From NCBI RefSeq assembly GCF_000331225.1, contig NZ_ANFY01000011.1, positions 124,001 to 188,000 of the forward strand: 64,000 nt of DNA, given 5' to 3'. Each line of letters opens with the position of its first letter. The first letter of the stretch is position 1. The DNA comes from Sandarakinorhabdus sp. AAP62 (GTDB taxonomy: Bacteria; Pseudomonadota; Alphaproteobacteria; Sphingomonadales; Sphingomonadaceae). Below, piece by piece: positions 34,232-42,981 of the stretch. The notes beneath the pieces are model-generated. The model had not been told where the DNA came from. It saw only the letters and a list, made by a program, of their open reading frames with translations, and ran no database searches. The translations under genes and the position numbers were made by a program.

Positions 34232-36355
34232 TCACTTTTGTCCCCCTTGCACCAGCAGCGCGGGCTCCCCGGCTGCGACCCCGCCGGCGCCAGTTCCGGC
34301 AAGCGGCAGGGTGATGCTGAAGCTTGTGCCTTCGCCTTCACGGCTGGCCACGTCAAGCCGGCCGCCGTGCGCGCGGGCAATCTCGCGCGCTTCATAGGCG
34401 CCGATGCCGAAGCCGCCCGGCTTGGTTGATGTGAACGGCTGGAACAATTCCTGCCGGATGAAGCGGGCCGACATGCCCTGGCCGCGATCGGAAAGGGTGA
34501 CCACCAGGTCATTGCCTGCCACCGCCACGTCAAACCGGATCGGCGCGCCGGCCGGGGAGGCATCGATGGCATTTTGCAGCAGATGTGCGAACATCTGTTC
34601 CAGCCGGGCCGCATCGCCGGAGACCATGGCCTGATCCGCCTTCAGGCCGAGATTGAGGCTCAGGGCGGGCCAGGCTCCGGCGCGGGACTTGACCAGCAGG
34701 CCCAGCAGGCTGGCCACGGGCACGGGCGCATCGGCGGCCGGCATCCCGGTGGCGCGCTGCGACAACCACGACAGCAGGGCGTTCATCTTGCCCACCGATT
34801 CCTTCAGCGTTGCCACCATGTCGGCGCGGAATTCCGGATTATCGGCATGGCGTTCGGCATTGCGGGCCAGCAGGCTGAGCTGGCTGACCAGATTCTTGAT
34901 ATCATGCAGGATGAAGGCAAAGCGGCGGTTGAACTCCTCGAACCGGCGCGCTTCATCCAGCGCGGACTGGCCGCGGCTTTCGGCGACATAGCTGCCCACC
35001 TGCCGGCCCAGTGTTTTCAGCAGTTCCTCGTCTTCCCAGCCCAGCCGGCGCGGCACCAGGCTGCGGCCGATCAGCAGCACACCGGCCAGCGCATCGCGGT
35101 TGAAGGCCGGCAGCACCAGCCAATAGCGGCGGTCTGCCGCCAGCCAGGTCGGCAGTTCCGGCGCATCGGGCAGCTCGCCATCGCGCACCATTTCAAGATC
35201 GAGCAGCCGATCCTGCCGCAGCCAGTCCACCAGCGGACTATCCATGGCCAGCACTTCGGGTGGGCGATCGGCCATCTGCCAGGTTGCACCGGGGCTCAGC
35301 CGGTCATCGTCGGGCACCAGCAGCCAGCCGCCGCGCGCTTCCAGCACGCTGGCCACGGCCTGCACCACGCGTTCGGGCAGGCCCTGTGCATCCCCCGGCG
35401 CCGAGACAGTGGCGATGAAGCGCAGCCATTCACTACGGTAATCGTAACGATATCGGTAGAAATTGCGCGCGATCGCCACCCGCAGCCAGGCCCGGAAACG
35501 ATCAGACACCAGCACCACCGCGCCCAGCATGATGGTGGCAAACATGAAGCTGACCTGCAGCAGCGTGCCCCAGTTGCCCCCCATCAGCTTGAGCGCATAG
35601 GCCAGCAGCGACATGGCGATCAGGTAGAAACCGACCCCGGAAAAGGCCACGGTCTGGAAGGCGACATTGCGCGACACCCGCGCACCGGTCACCCAGGCGT
35701 CGCGGGTGGCAAACAGGAACAGCAGCACCAGCAGCGCATTCACGGCGCCACGGATATTGTAGAGATCAATCGAGGCCGGCGGCAGCAGGAACGCCAGCGT
35801 GTAGAAATTGAGATCATAGAGGAACAGGCCAGCAAGGCCGATGGCGAGCAGGCGGATGCCCGAAAGCTGGCCACTGCGCGAGGCAATGTAGAGATTGTGG
35901 CTGAGCACCAGCCCGGTGACCGACACCGCGATGCGGATCACCAGAAACAGGCTGGCCGCCACATCGCCCTTGCCGATCAGCGCGCCCTGGCCGGCCCCGG
36001 CGACATCGATGAAGAATTGCAGGGTGAGCACAAACCCGAGAATGCCGCCCACCCAGAAGGATGAACGCCCTTCGCCCTCGCCGCCCAGCCAGGTTGGCCG
36101 CAGCAGGTAGAGCAGCACGCTGATCCACACCCCCACCTTCACGGTTTGCAGCCGCGAGATCCAGGGTTGCAGGCTCTGATCGATCAGGATGCTGGCGACA
36201 AAGCTGGCGGCCCACAGCGCGGTGACCAGCGCCGCGCCGCCCAGCCACAGATTGAGGCCGCGGCGCTGTTTGGTGAGTGCAGCGACGAACAGGCCGAGAT
36301 AGGCGATCAGCGCCAGCAAATGGCTGAGCAGTCCGACTTCGGTGAGCGCGATCAT
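34232..36355 (-). CDS. prsK: PEP-CTERM system membrane histidine kinase PrsK
   Basis: A 707-residue sensor kinase. The N-terminal half has about eight membrane helices (residues 5-290). A GAF-like domain follows (about 310-470). The phospho-acceptor histidine is in RFAFILHDIKNLVSQ (HDIKN). The ATP-binding domain has GGFGIGAYEAREIARAHGG. This architecture is PrsK, whose partner is the adjacent PrsR. The start at 36355 has GGAG 8 bases upstream. The in-frame extension to 36493 has none. The signal sensed is unknown. Confidence 0.92.
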   Translation of the reverse strand: MIALTEVGLLSHLLALIAYLGLFVAALTKQRRGLNLWLGGAALVTALWAASFVASILIDQSLQPWISRLQTVKVGVWISVLLYLLRPTWLGGEGEGRSSFWVGGILGFVLTLQFFIDVAGAGQGALIGKGDVAASLFLVIRIAVSVTGLVLSHNLYIASRSGQLSGIRLLAIGLAGLFLYDLNFYTLAFLLPPASIDLYNIRGAVNALLVLLFLFATRDAWVTGARVSRNVAFQTVAFSGVGFYLIAMSLLAYALKLMGGNWGTLLQVSFMFATIMLGAVVLVSDRFRAWLRVAIARNFYRYRYDYRSEWLRFIATVSAPGDAQGLPERVVQAVASVLEARGGWLLVPDDDRLSPGATWQMADRPPEVLAMDSPLVDWLRQDRLLDLEMVRDGELPDAPELPTWLAADRRYWLVLPAFNRDALAGVLLIGRSLVPRRLGWEDEELLKTLGRQVGSYVAESRGQSALDEARRFEEFNRRFAFILHDIKNLVSQLSLLARNAERHADNPEFRADMVATLKESVGKMNALLSWLSQRATGMPAADAPVPVASLLGLLVKSRAGAWPALSLNLGLKADQAMVSGDAARLEQMFAHLLQNAIDASPAGAPIRFDVAVAGNDLVVTLSDRGQGMSARFIRQELFQPFTSTKPGGFGIGAYEAREIARAHGGRLDVASREGEGTSFSITLPLAGTGAGGVAAGEPALLVQGGQK

Positions 36356-36506
36356 GGTGGCGCTCCGTGCGAACGGGTCTCTACTCTCGTCACTGCCATC
36401 TGTCCCTGCACCGGCATGACGGCAACCTATCGCCACGCGCGCCAAAGCGCCACCCCGTCCGGCAGCGCTGATCATTGCAACAGCTGTGATCATCTATCTT
36501 GTAATA

Positions 36507-36518
36507 AGCATGCATGCT
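36507..36518. promoter_or_regulatory. Perfect 12-base palindrome upstream of marR-emrAB
   Basis: AGCATGCATGCT is a perfect palindrome ending 11 bases before the marR start codon, within an AT-rich stretch. MarR-type repressors bind palindromes at their own promoters, so it is a candidate autoregulatory operator (inference). Confidence 0.45.
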
Positions 36519-36529
36519 AAATTCGGACC

Positions 36530-37012
36530 ATGAACTCGCTTGCCGCCACAGTGGAACCGGCCATCGCGCCCTTTGCCTCGCCTGACACGATCGGCGTGCT
36601 GGTGTCTGACGTGACCCGGCTGCTGCGCCGGCGGTTCGATGCCCGGGCCCGCTCCATCGGCGTGTCGCGCGCGCAATGGCGGGTGCTGATCGCACTGGCC
36701 CGGGCGGAAGGCATCAACCAGGCTGGTCTGGCCGAGCGGCTGGACGTGGAAACCATCACGGTGGGCCGCATGGTCGACCGGCTGGAAGAGGCCGGGCTGG
36801 TGGAACGCCGGGCCGATCCCGCCGATCGCCGGGCCTGGCGGCTGTTCCTCACCCCGCGGGCGCATCCGATTCTGGCTGAGCTGCAGGCGGTGGCGGTGGA
36901 TGTCCGCGCCGAAATGCTGGCGGGTTTGAGCGCTGCCGAAGAAGCGGCGCTGCAAGGCCTGCTGCAGCGCCTGCGCGGCAACCTGGATGGTCGCGAAGGA
37001 TCGGCGACATGA
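36530..37012 (+). CDS. MarR family transcriptional regulator
   Basis: A 160-residue winged-helix repressor. The HTH region reads INQAGLAERLDVETITVGRMVDRLEEAGLV, and the wing is ERRADPADRRAWRLFLTPR. It precedes emrA and emrB and overlaps emrA by 4 bases, so it most likely represses this efflux operon and is released by a toxic ligand. A perfect palindrome lies just upstream of its start. Confidence 0.9.
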   Translation: MNSLAATVEPAIAPFASPDTIGVLVSDVTRLLRRRFDARARSIGVSRAQWRVLIALARAEGINQAGLAERLDVETITVGRMVDRLEEAGLVERRADPADRRAWRLFLTPRAHPILAELQAVAVDVRAEMLAGLSAAEEAALQGLLQRLRGNLDGREGSAT

Positions 37013-38040
37013 ACCAGCGCATCGATCCGCCAGTGGCGAGCACAACATCTTCCTCTCGCTGGCGCAGCCGCGTGGCGATGCTTTCGGTGCCGTTGCTGGT
37101 GGCGGCAGCCGGGCTGTGGCTGTGGCTTTCCGGATTGGGCCAGGTGACGACCGACAACGCCTATGTGCGGGTCGACAAGCTGGCGATTTCCAGTGACATC
37201 ACCAGCCGGGTGCGGCGGGTGTTCGTGGCGGAAAATCAACCAGTGAAGCGCGGGCAGGTGGTGATCGAGCTGGTCGATACGCCGTTCCGCATCGCGCTGG
37301 CCCAGGCCGAAGCCCGGCTGGCCGATGCGCGCCGCCAGGTGCGGGGACTGCGCAATGATACTGGTGGCAGTGCCGCCGATGTCGCCGCCAAGCGCGAGGC
37401 GCTGGATTATGCGCTCACCGAGATGGAGCGCCAGCAGACCTTGCTGGATCGCGGCTTTGCCACCCGTGCCCGGCTGCAACAGGCACAATATGCCGTGGCC
37501 AATGCCCGTGCCGAACTGAACCGTGCCCTGTCTGACGACGCCGCCGCCCGCACTGCCGCCAATGGCGTGCAGGACGTGGAGCAGCACCCGCTGGTGATGA
37601 CCGCCGCTGCGGTGCGCGACAAGGCGGCGTTTGAACTGGCGCGCACCAAGCTGATCTCGCCCGCCAACGGCATCGCCACCCAGACCAGCCGGGTGCTGCC
37701 GGGCCAGGTGATGGTGCAGGGTGTGGCCGCCTTCAGCGTGATGGTGACCGACAGCGCCTATGTCGAAGCCAATTTCAAGGAAACCGAGCTGAAGGACATG
37801 CGGGTGGGCCAGCGTGCCGAGGTGCAGCTGGATGCCTTCCCCGATCATGTGCTGCGCGGCCATGTGGAATCGATCGGTGTCGGCACCGGCAGCGAATTTT
37901 CGGTGCTGCCGGCACAGAATGCCACCGGCAACTGGGTGAAGGTGGTGCAGCGCGTGCCGGTGCGCATCAAGCTGGACGGCAAGCCATCGGTGCCCTTGAT
38001 CGCCGGGCTTTCGGCCGAAGTGAAGGTGATCACCAGGTGA
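37009..38040 (+). CDS. emrA: HlyD/EmrA-type membrane fusion protein
   Basis: A 343-residue periplasmic adaptor. One membrane anchor (about residues 25-43) is followed by the biotinyl-lipoyl-like strand with TDNAYVRVDKLAISSDI. Then come a long coiled-coil hairpin (about 95-170), the second lipoyl half with ARTKLISPANGIATQTSRVLPGQ and a beta-barrel (YVEANFKETELKDMRVGQ). It bridges the inner-membrane pump EmrB to an outer-membrane channel encoded elsewhere. It is coupled to marR and emrB. Confidence 0.92.
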   Translation: MNQRIDPPVASTTSSSRWRSRVAMLSVPLLVAAAGLWLWLSGLGQVTTDNAYVRVDKLAISSDITSRVRRVFVAENQPVKRGQVVIELVDTPFRIALAQAEARLADARRQVRGLRNDTGGSAADVAAKREALDYALTEMERQQTLLDRGFATRARLQQAQYAVANARAELNRALSDDAAARTAANGVQDVEQHPLVMTAAAVRDKAAFELARTKLISPANGIATQTSRVLPGQVMVQGVAAFSVMVTDSAYVEANFKETELKDMRVGQRAEVQLDAFPDHVLRGHVESIGVGTGSEFSVLPAQNATGNWVKVVQRVPVRIKLDGKPSVPLIAGLSAEVKVITR

Positions 38041-39581
38041 GCAGCGCTGCCCCGGTTGTGGCGCCTGCATCCGGAGCCTCGCCCGTCACCGTCACGCTGG
38101 TGGTGATGCTGGGCAGCTTCATGACCATCCTCGATTCCACCATCGCCAACGTGGCGCTGCCGCACATGCAGCCCAGCCTGAACGCGGCGGCCGACAGCAT
38201 CACCTGGGTGCTGACCAGCTATATCGTCGCCACCGCCATCGCCACACCGCTCACCGGCTGGCTTTCGGCGCGCATCGGCCGGCGCACCCTGTTTCTGTGG
38301 AGCGTGGCAGCCTTCACCGCCGCCTCGGTGCTGTGCGGCGTCGCCACCAGCCTGGAAGAGATGGTGCTGTTCCGCATGATCCAGGGGGCGGCCGGCGCCT
38401 TCATCGCGCCACTGGGCCAGGCCTATCTGCTGGATGTCTGGCCGCCGGAAAAACACGGGCCGGCAATGGCCTGGTGGGGGGTTGGCATCATGGTCGGGCC
38501 AATCCTGGGCCCGGTGATCGGCGGCTGGCTCACCGACAGTTTCGATTGGCGCTGGGTGTTCCTGATCAACCTGCCGTTCGGCATCATGTGCCTGACCTGG
38601 GCCGCTGCGGTGCTGCCGGAGCCCCGGCTTGAACAACGGCGCTTCGACATGACCGGCTTTGCCCTGCTCGCCGTTGGCATGGCGGCGCTGCAACTGGGGC
38701 TGGATCGCGGCCAGCAACTGGACTGGCTGGAAAGCTGGGAAGTGCGGGCCGAATTCGGCATCGCCATCGCCGGCCTGTGGGCCTTTGGCGTGCATGCGCT
38801 GGCCACGCCCGGCGGCATCGTCGATCGCGAACTGCTCACCGATCGCAACGCGCTCACCGGCATGGTGTTCATCACGCTGGTGGGCTTCCTGCTGGTGGCC
38901 ACCACCGCGCTGCTGCCAACGATGCTGCAAACGCTCTATGGCTATCCCGTGGTATCGGCAGGCGCGCTGATGATGCCGCGCGGCATCGGCATGATGATGG
39001 CGATGATGGCCGCCGGGCAACTGGTCGGGCGTGGCATTGATCCGCGCGTGATGCTGGCCGCCGGCTTCACCATCACCGGTGCGGCCCTGTGGGGCATGAG
39101 CCTGTTCTCCCCGGTGCAAGGCGCTTCGCTGTTCGTGATCACCGGGTTTTTCCAGGGCGCCGGCCTTGGCCTGATCTTCGTGCCATTGAACACGATGGCC
39201 TTTGCCAGCCTGCCGATGCGGCTGCGCGCTGACGCATCGGCCATTTACATGCTGCTGCGGAACATCGGCGGTTCGATCGGGATCAGCCTGGCGGTCGCCC
39301 TGCTGGAACGCCAGACCCAGACCGCGCACGCCGATCTGGGCGGCGGCATCACCCCGTTCAACCTGCCCTGGGCCGATCCGGCCACCCTGGCTGCAGCCGG
39401 TGCCGGCAGCGTGGTCGCCATGCTGGATGGCGCGGTGAACAAGCAGGCCCTGATGATTGCCTATATCGATGTCTATCGAGCGATGGCGTTCATGGCGCTT
39501 GCCATGCTGCCACTGCTGCTGGTGTTGCGCCGGCCGCGGCGGCCCGCGTCAAAGGCCGATGTGGTGCATCTGCCCGAGTGA
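38037..39581 (+). CDS. emrB: DHA2-family multidrug efflux pump EmrB
   Basis: A 514-residue proton antiporter with 14 predicted membrane helices. Family motifs include FMTILDSTIANVALPHM in helix 1, WVLTSYIVATAIATPLTGWL and helix 5 MVGPILGPVIGGWLTD. The start is a GTG at 38037 that overlaps the emrA stop in a GTGA. With EmrA it should form a tripartite pump exporting hydrophobic toxins. No outer-membrane component is encoded nearby. Confidence 0.93.
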   Translation: MSSAAPVVAPASGASPVTVTLVVMLGSFMTILDSTIANVALPHMQPSLNAAADSITWVLTSYIVATAIATPLTGWLSARIGRRTLFLWSVAAFTAASVLCGVATSLEEMVLFRMIQGAAGAFIAPLGQAYLLDVWPPEKHGPAMAWWGVGIMVGPILGPVIGGWLTDSFDWRWVFLINLPFGIMCLTWAAAVLPEPRLEQRRFDMTGFALLAVGMAALQLGLDRGQQLDWLESWEVRAEFGIAIAGLWAFGVHALATPGGIVDRELLTDRNALTGMVFITLVGFLLVATTALLPTMLQTLYGYPVVSAGALMMPRGIGMMMAMMAAGQLVGRGIDPRVMLAAGFTITGAALWGMSLFSPVQGASLFVITGFFQGAGLGLIFVPLNTMAFASLPMRLRADASAIYMLLRNIGGSIGISLAVALLERQTQTAHADLGGGITPFNLPWADPATLAAAGAGSVVAMLDGAVNKQALMIAYIDVYRAMAFMALAMLPLLLVLRRPRRPASKADVVHLPE

Positions 39582-39585
39582 CCAC

Positions 39586-39957
39586 TCAGACCGGCGGCGG
39601 CGTGAGCCCCACCAGTTTCATCACCACTACCTGCACCAGCATCACCACCAGCCACCACAGGCAGGCCCGGCCAATGCGGCCCCAACGCTGCCCGGCCATC
39701 AGCAGCGAGGCGGCCAGCGCCGGCACCACAAAGCCCACCCAGATCACCCAGGCGGTGGCGATGGTCATCACCCACGGCGGTGCGCGTGGCGGCGCCAGGA
39801 TCAGCGCGCCGGCCAATATGGCGCACAGCCAGGCCGTGGCCAGCAGCGCCACCAGCCAGCCGGTGATGCCCTTGGGCCGATCGACGAACTGGGCGATGAG
39901 CAGTCCCATCAGGGTCGCCAGCGCAATCGGAACGGCATTGATGACGATATAGATCAT
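39586..39957 (-). CDS. Small four-helix membrane protein, unknown function
   Basis: A 123-residue hydrophobic protein with four predicted membrane helices covering nearly the whole length (IVINAVPIALATLMGLLIA; GWLVALLATAWLCAILAGALI; TIATAWVIWVGFVVPALAASL; ACLWWLVVMLVQVVVMKLV). I do not recognise a family. It is convergent with emrB (5 bases apart) and divergent from the epimerase gene. The start at 39957 lacks a clear ribosome-binding site. A start at 39987 would add ten polar residues. Confidence 0.65.
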   Translation of the reverse strand: MIYIVINAVPIALATLMGLLIAQFVDRPKGITGWLVALLATAWLCAILAGALILAPPRAPPWVMTIATAWVIWVGFVVPALAASLLMAGQRWGRIGRACLWWLVVMLVQVVVMKLVGLTPPPV

Positions 39958-40019
39958 TGCGCCAGCTTGCCGGCTTTCGCGCCCCATGCAAGGGGGAGCC
40001 GACTTCAGGAGGACATGAA

Positions 40020-40466
40020 ATGAGCGACCTTCCCCCCCTGCTTCTGGGCCGATTGAACCATGTCGGCATCGCCTGCGTGTCGATTGACGACACCGTGGCC
40101 ATGTATGGCCGGCTGTTTGGCGCGACCGTTTCGAAGGCCGCGTTTGATCTGCCAGCCCAGGGCGTGCGCGTCGCCTTCATCGATGTCGCCAACAGCCAGC
40201 TGGAACTGATCGAGCCGCTGGGCGACGACAGCCCCATCCACGGCTTCCTGAAGAAGAACCCCAGTGGCGGGCAGCATCATGTGTGTTTCGAAGTGAAGGA
40301 CATCATTGCCGCGCGCGATGCAATGCGGGCACGGGGGGCCACCGTGCTGGGCACCGGCGAGCCGCGCATGGGCGCGCACGGGGTGCCGGTAATCTTCGTG
40401 CACCCGCGCGATACGGGCGGCGTGCTGGTGGAACTGATGCAGGAGCCCCCGGAAGGGCATCACTGA
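40020..40466 (+). CDS. mce: Methylmalonyl-CoA epimerase
   Basis: A 148-residue VOC-fold enzyme that interconverts the R and S forms of methylmalonyl-CoA in propionate and valine degradation. It has the opening LGRLNHVGIACVSIDDTVAMY with a metal-binding His, a second site in GQHHVCFEVKDI, and Glu in VLVELMQ. AGGAGG lies 9 bases upstream of the ATG at 40020, which excludes a longer frame from 39957. Confidence 0.92.
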   Translation: MSDLPPLLLGRLNHVGIACVSIDDTVAMYGRLFGATVSKAAFDLPAQGVRVAFIDVANSQLELIEPLGDDSPIHGFLKKNPSGGQHHVCFEVKDIIAARDAMRARGATVLGTGEPRMGAHGVPVIFVHPRDTGGVLVELMQEPPEGHH

Positions 40467-40485
40467 GTCCAGTTGCAACTGAAAA

Positions 40486-40557
40486 CCCGCTCATGCTGAG
40501 CTTGTCGAGGCACGCACGAACTGTGGTGCCTGCCTCGACAAGCGCGGCACGAGCGGG
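40486..40557. repeat. Long imperfect inverted repeat (CCCGCTCATGCTGAGCTTGTCGAGG family)
   Basis: Arms of 29 bases at 40486-40514 and 40529-40557 match at 24 positions around a 14-base loop. The words GCTTGTCGAGG and CCCGCTC are a palindromic repeat type that I recall as frequent between sphingomonad genes. It sits between the convergent epimerase and DUF883-like genes. Confidence 0.75.
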
Positions 40558-40593
40558 GCTGTAATTGTCGGCAACGGGCCGAAGCCCGCTCAC

Positions 40594-40944
40594 TCAGTCC
40601 TTCTTGCGGCCGCTCAGCAGCCAGCCAACCACGAAGCCCAGCGCAATGCCGGCCCCCAGCGCGGCCAGCGGCTGTTCCTGCACCGTGGTGCGCACCTTGG
40701 CAGTGCCTTCTTCAGCCACCTTCTGGGCGCGCTCCCTGACTTCGCGGGCCTTTTCCGGCGCCGCGTCGGCGAGTTCCTTGGCCTTGGCGGCGGCCTTGTC
40801 ATAAGCGGCGTTGGCGGCATCTTTGGCCTTGCCAATGGCCTTGTCGGCCTGATCCTTCAGATCGACCTTCAGCTTTTCCAGCTTGCTGGCCGCGGTTTCG
40901 GCGGCATCGGTCACGGTCGGCAGGGTTTCGGGCGTATCGGTCAT
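40594..40944 (-). CDS. DUF883/ElaB-YqjD-like membrane-anchored helical protein
   Basis: A 116-residue protein. A long Ala/Lys/Glu-rich amphipathic helix (about residues 15-85) is followed by a single C-terminal membrane helix (PLAALGAGIALGFVVGWLL) and the tail SGRKKD. This layout is that of ElaB/YqjD proteins, which tether inactive ribosomes to the inner membrane in stationary-phase E. coli. Homology is loose, so function is only suggested. AAAGGA precedes the ATG at 40944. The ribosome-rescue factor gene arfB lies next to it on the same strand, 84 bases upstream. Confidence 0.75.
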   Translation of the reverse strand: MTDTPETLPTVTDAAETAASKLEKLKVDLKDQADKAIGKAKDAANAAYDKAAAKAKELADAAPEKAREVRERAQKVAEEGTAKVRTTVQEQPLAALGAGIALGFVVGWLLSGRKKD

Positions 40945-41027
40945 GGTCGCGTCCTTTCGGGGAATCCGGTCTTCATCAGAGATAATGTGCCTGTGGCAGA
41001 ATTTCGAGTCCGTATTGACCACATAAC

Positions 41028-41435
41028 TCACTCGTCCGTGCGAACCCGGCCTCGGCCTGCCTTGACGCCAGACCGGCTGGTCTTGGCATCCAGCCGGCGC
41101 TGCCTTGATCCCAGGGTCGGCCGCGTTGCCCGGCGCTTGATCGGCCGGATACAGGCCTGCGCCACAAGTTCGGCCAGCCGCGCCCGCGCATCGGCCCGGT
41201 TCTGCACCTGATCGCGGAAGCGGTTGGCGCTGATGATGATGACGCCGTCGCCCGTGGCACGCCGGCCGGCCAGCTTCAGCAGCCGTTCCTTCACCTCGTC
41301 GGGCAGGCTGGGCGATGCCACCACGTCGAACCGCAACTGCACCGCCGAGGAGACCTTGTTGACGTTCTGGCCGCCCGGCCCGCTGGAGCGGACAAACGAT
41401 TCAATCAGTTCGTCTTCGGGAATGGAAATGGCCAT
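41028..41435 (-). CDS. arfB: Alternative ribosome-rescue factor ArfB (YaeJ)
   Basis: A 135-residue peptidyl-tRNA hydrolase of the release-factor fold. It carries the catalytic GGQ in SSGPGGQNVNKVSSAVQLRFDV and a basic C-terminal tail (KTSRSGVKAGRGR) that enters the empty mRNA channel of stalled ribosomes. Length and both functional parts are complete. Divergent from the GST gene. Confidence 0.94.
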   Translation of the reverse strand: MAISIPEDELIESFVRSSGPGGQNVNKVSSAVQLRFDVVASPSLPDEVKERLLKLAGRRATGDGVIIISANRFRDQVQNRADARARLAELVAQACIRPIKRRATRPTLGSRQRRLDAKTSRSGVKAGRGRVRTDE

Positions 41436-41482
41436 GATGTGCCATACCGAATCAGCATCATGCGAACAATTGGGGGAACAAA

Positions 41483-42115
41483 ATGATCATCGTTCATCAT
41501 CTCAACAACAGCCGCTCGCAGCGTATCCTGTGGCTGCTGGAGGAACTGGGCACGCCCTATGAAATCAAGCATTACAGCCGCGATGCCGTGACCAATCTCG
41601 CCCCACCGGATCTGAAGGCCGTGCACCCGCTCGGCAAGAGCCCGGTGATCGAGGCGGATGGCAAGATCATCTTTGAAAGCGGCGCCATCACCGACTGGAT
41701 CATCCGCAAGCACGGTGGCGGCCGCCTGATGCCGGCGCCGGGAACCGATGCGCACGAGGATTATCTGATGTGGCTGCATTTCGCCGAAGGTTCGGCGATG
41801 ACGCCCTTCCTGCTCGCACTCTACACCGCCCGCCTGGGCGAGGCCGCAGCACCGCTGGCGCCGCGCATCCAGGAACAGATTGGTGCGCATGTGGCCTATT
41901 TCAGCCAGTGCCTGGGGGATAACGACTGGCTGGTGAACAACGCGCTTTCCGGCGCGGACATCATGATGAGCTTCATCGCCGAAATCGCCACCATGCAGGG
42001 GCTGGGGGCCCATTTCCCCAATGTCGCGGCCTATGCCAGGCGCCTGCAGGCACGCCCGGCGTGGATCAAGGCCGCCGAGCAGACCGAGCCTTACAATTTC
42101 CGCATTCCGGCCTGA
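41483..42115 (+). CDS. Glutathione S-transferase
   Basis: A 210-residue GST. The thioredoxin-like N-terminal domain is VHHLNNSRSQRILWLLEELGTPYEI, with Ser in the catalytic position and the gamma-glutamyl-binding ESGAI motif (FESGAITDWIIRK). An all-helical C-terminal domain follows. It is close to the bacterial GstB group. GGGGGAACAAA precedes the ATG. Substrate unknown. Confidence 0.92.
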   Translation: MIIVHHLNNSRSQRILWLLEELGTPYEIKHYSRDAVTNLAPPDLKAVHPLGKSPVIEADGKIIFESGAITDWIIRKHGGGRLMPAPGTDAHEDYLMWLHFAEGSAMTPFLLALYTARLGEAAAPLAPRIQEQIGAHVAYFSQCLGDNDWLVNNALSGADIMMSFIAEIATMQGLGAHFPNVAAYARRLQARPAWIKAAEQTEPYNFRIPA

Positions 42116-42981
42116 CGCGAGGCCAGCAGATTGAATGCCAGGCCGCTGATGATCAGCGCGGCGGCCAGCAGTTTCCACGGCGGCAGGGCTTCACCCAGCC
42201 AGATCGCCGTGGAGGCCATGCCGAACACCGGGACCAGCAGCGACGTGGGCGCGACGCTGGTTGCCGGGTAGCGGGCGAGCAGCCAGCCCCAGGCGCCATA
42301 GCCGAACAATGTGTTGCCCACCGCCTGCCACGCCACCGCCAGCCAGATCGCCGGCGTGGTGGAACGCAGCGCCGTTTCAATCGCCGGCCAGCCCTCGAAC
42401 CACAGCGCCAGGCCGGCGAGCGGCGGCACGGCGAACAATGACGACCAGGTGATGAAGCCGAGCATGTCCACCTTGCCGGCGGCGCGCTGGGCCATGTTGC
42501 CGAGCGACCAGCCAAAGGATGCGCCCAGCACGAGGGCGATGCCGGTGGCGGTCACTTCGCCTCCCGTCTGGCCGGCGATCACCGCGACGCCGCCCAGGGC
42601 CAGCGCCAGCGCGGCATATTGCAGGGGCTTCAATCGCTCGTTGCCGCCCACCATCGCCATGCCGATGGTGAACACCACCTGGCTCTGCATCAGCAGGCTG
42701 GCGAGGCCGGCGGCGATATGGCCGTTGATGGCAATGAACAAGAGGCCGAACTGGCCGACACCGATGGCCAGCCCATAGAAGGCCAGGATGCGCCACGACA
42801 CGGCCGGACGGCGCACGAAGAAGATCAGCGGGAACACCACGACGGTAAAGCGCAGCGCCGCAAACAGCAGCGGCGGCAAGCTCTGCAGGGTGGCACCGAT
42901 CACGGCAAAGTTGCTGCCCCACACCGTTACCACGGCCAGCGCCAGCAACAGGGCGCGGGGTGTCAATGCCGCGGCGTTCAT
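42091..42981 (-). CDS. EamA/DMT-family transporter
   Basis: A 296-residue protein with ten membrane helices in two EamA repeats. It begins ALAVVTVWGSNFAVIGATLQ, the typical first helix of RhaT/EamA exporters, and has AWQAVGNTLFGYGAWGWLLARYP in the second repeat. It probably exports an amino acid or metabolite. Its ATG at 42981 overlaps the stop of the Bcr/CflA gene. An upstream in-frame extension is rejected for overlapping that gene. Its end overlaps that of the convergent GST gene by 25 bases. Confidence 0.88.
   Translation of the reverse strand: MNAAALTPRALLLALAVVTVWGSNFAVIGATLQSLPPLLFAALRFTVVVFPLIFFVRRPAVSWRILAFYGLAIGVGQFGLLFIAINGHIAAGLASLLMQSQVVFTIGMAMVGGNERLKPLQYAALALALGGVAVIAGQTGGEVTATGIALVLGASFGWSLGNMAQRAAGKVDMLGFITWSSLFAVPPLAGLALWFEGWPAIETALRSTTPAIWLAVAWQAVGNTLFGYGAWGWLLARYPATSVAPTSLLVPVFGMASTAIWLGEALPPWKLLAAALIISGLAFNLLASRQAGMRKL

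Noticed and set aside
40020-40466. Glyoxalase I instead of methylmalonyl-CoA epimerase
   Set aside because: Both share the VOC fold, but the LNHVGIACVSIDDTVAMY start and the single-domain length fit the epimerase better.
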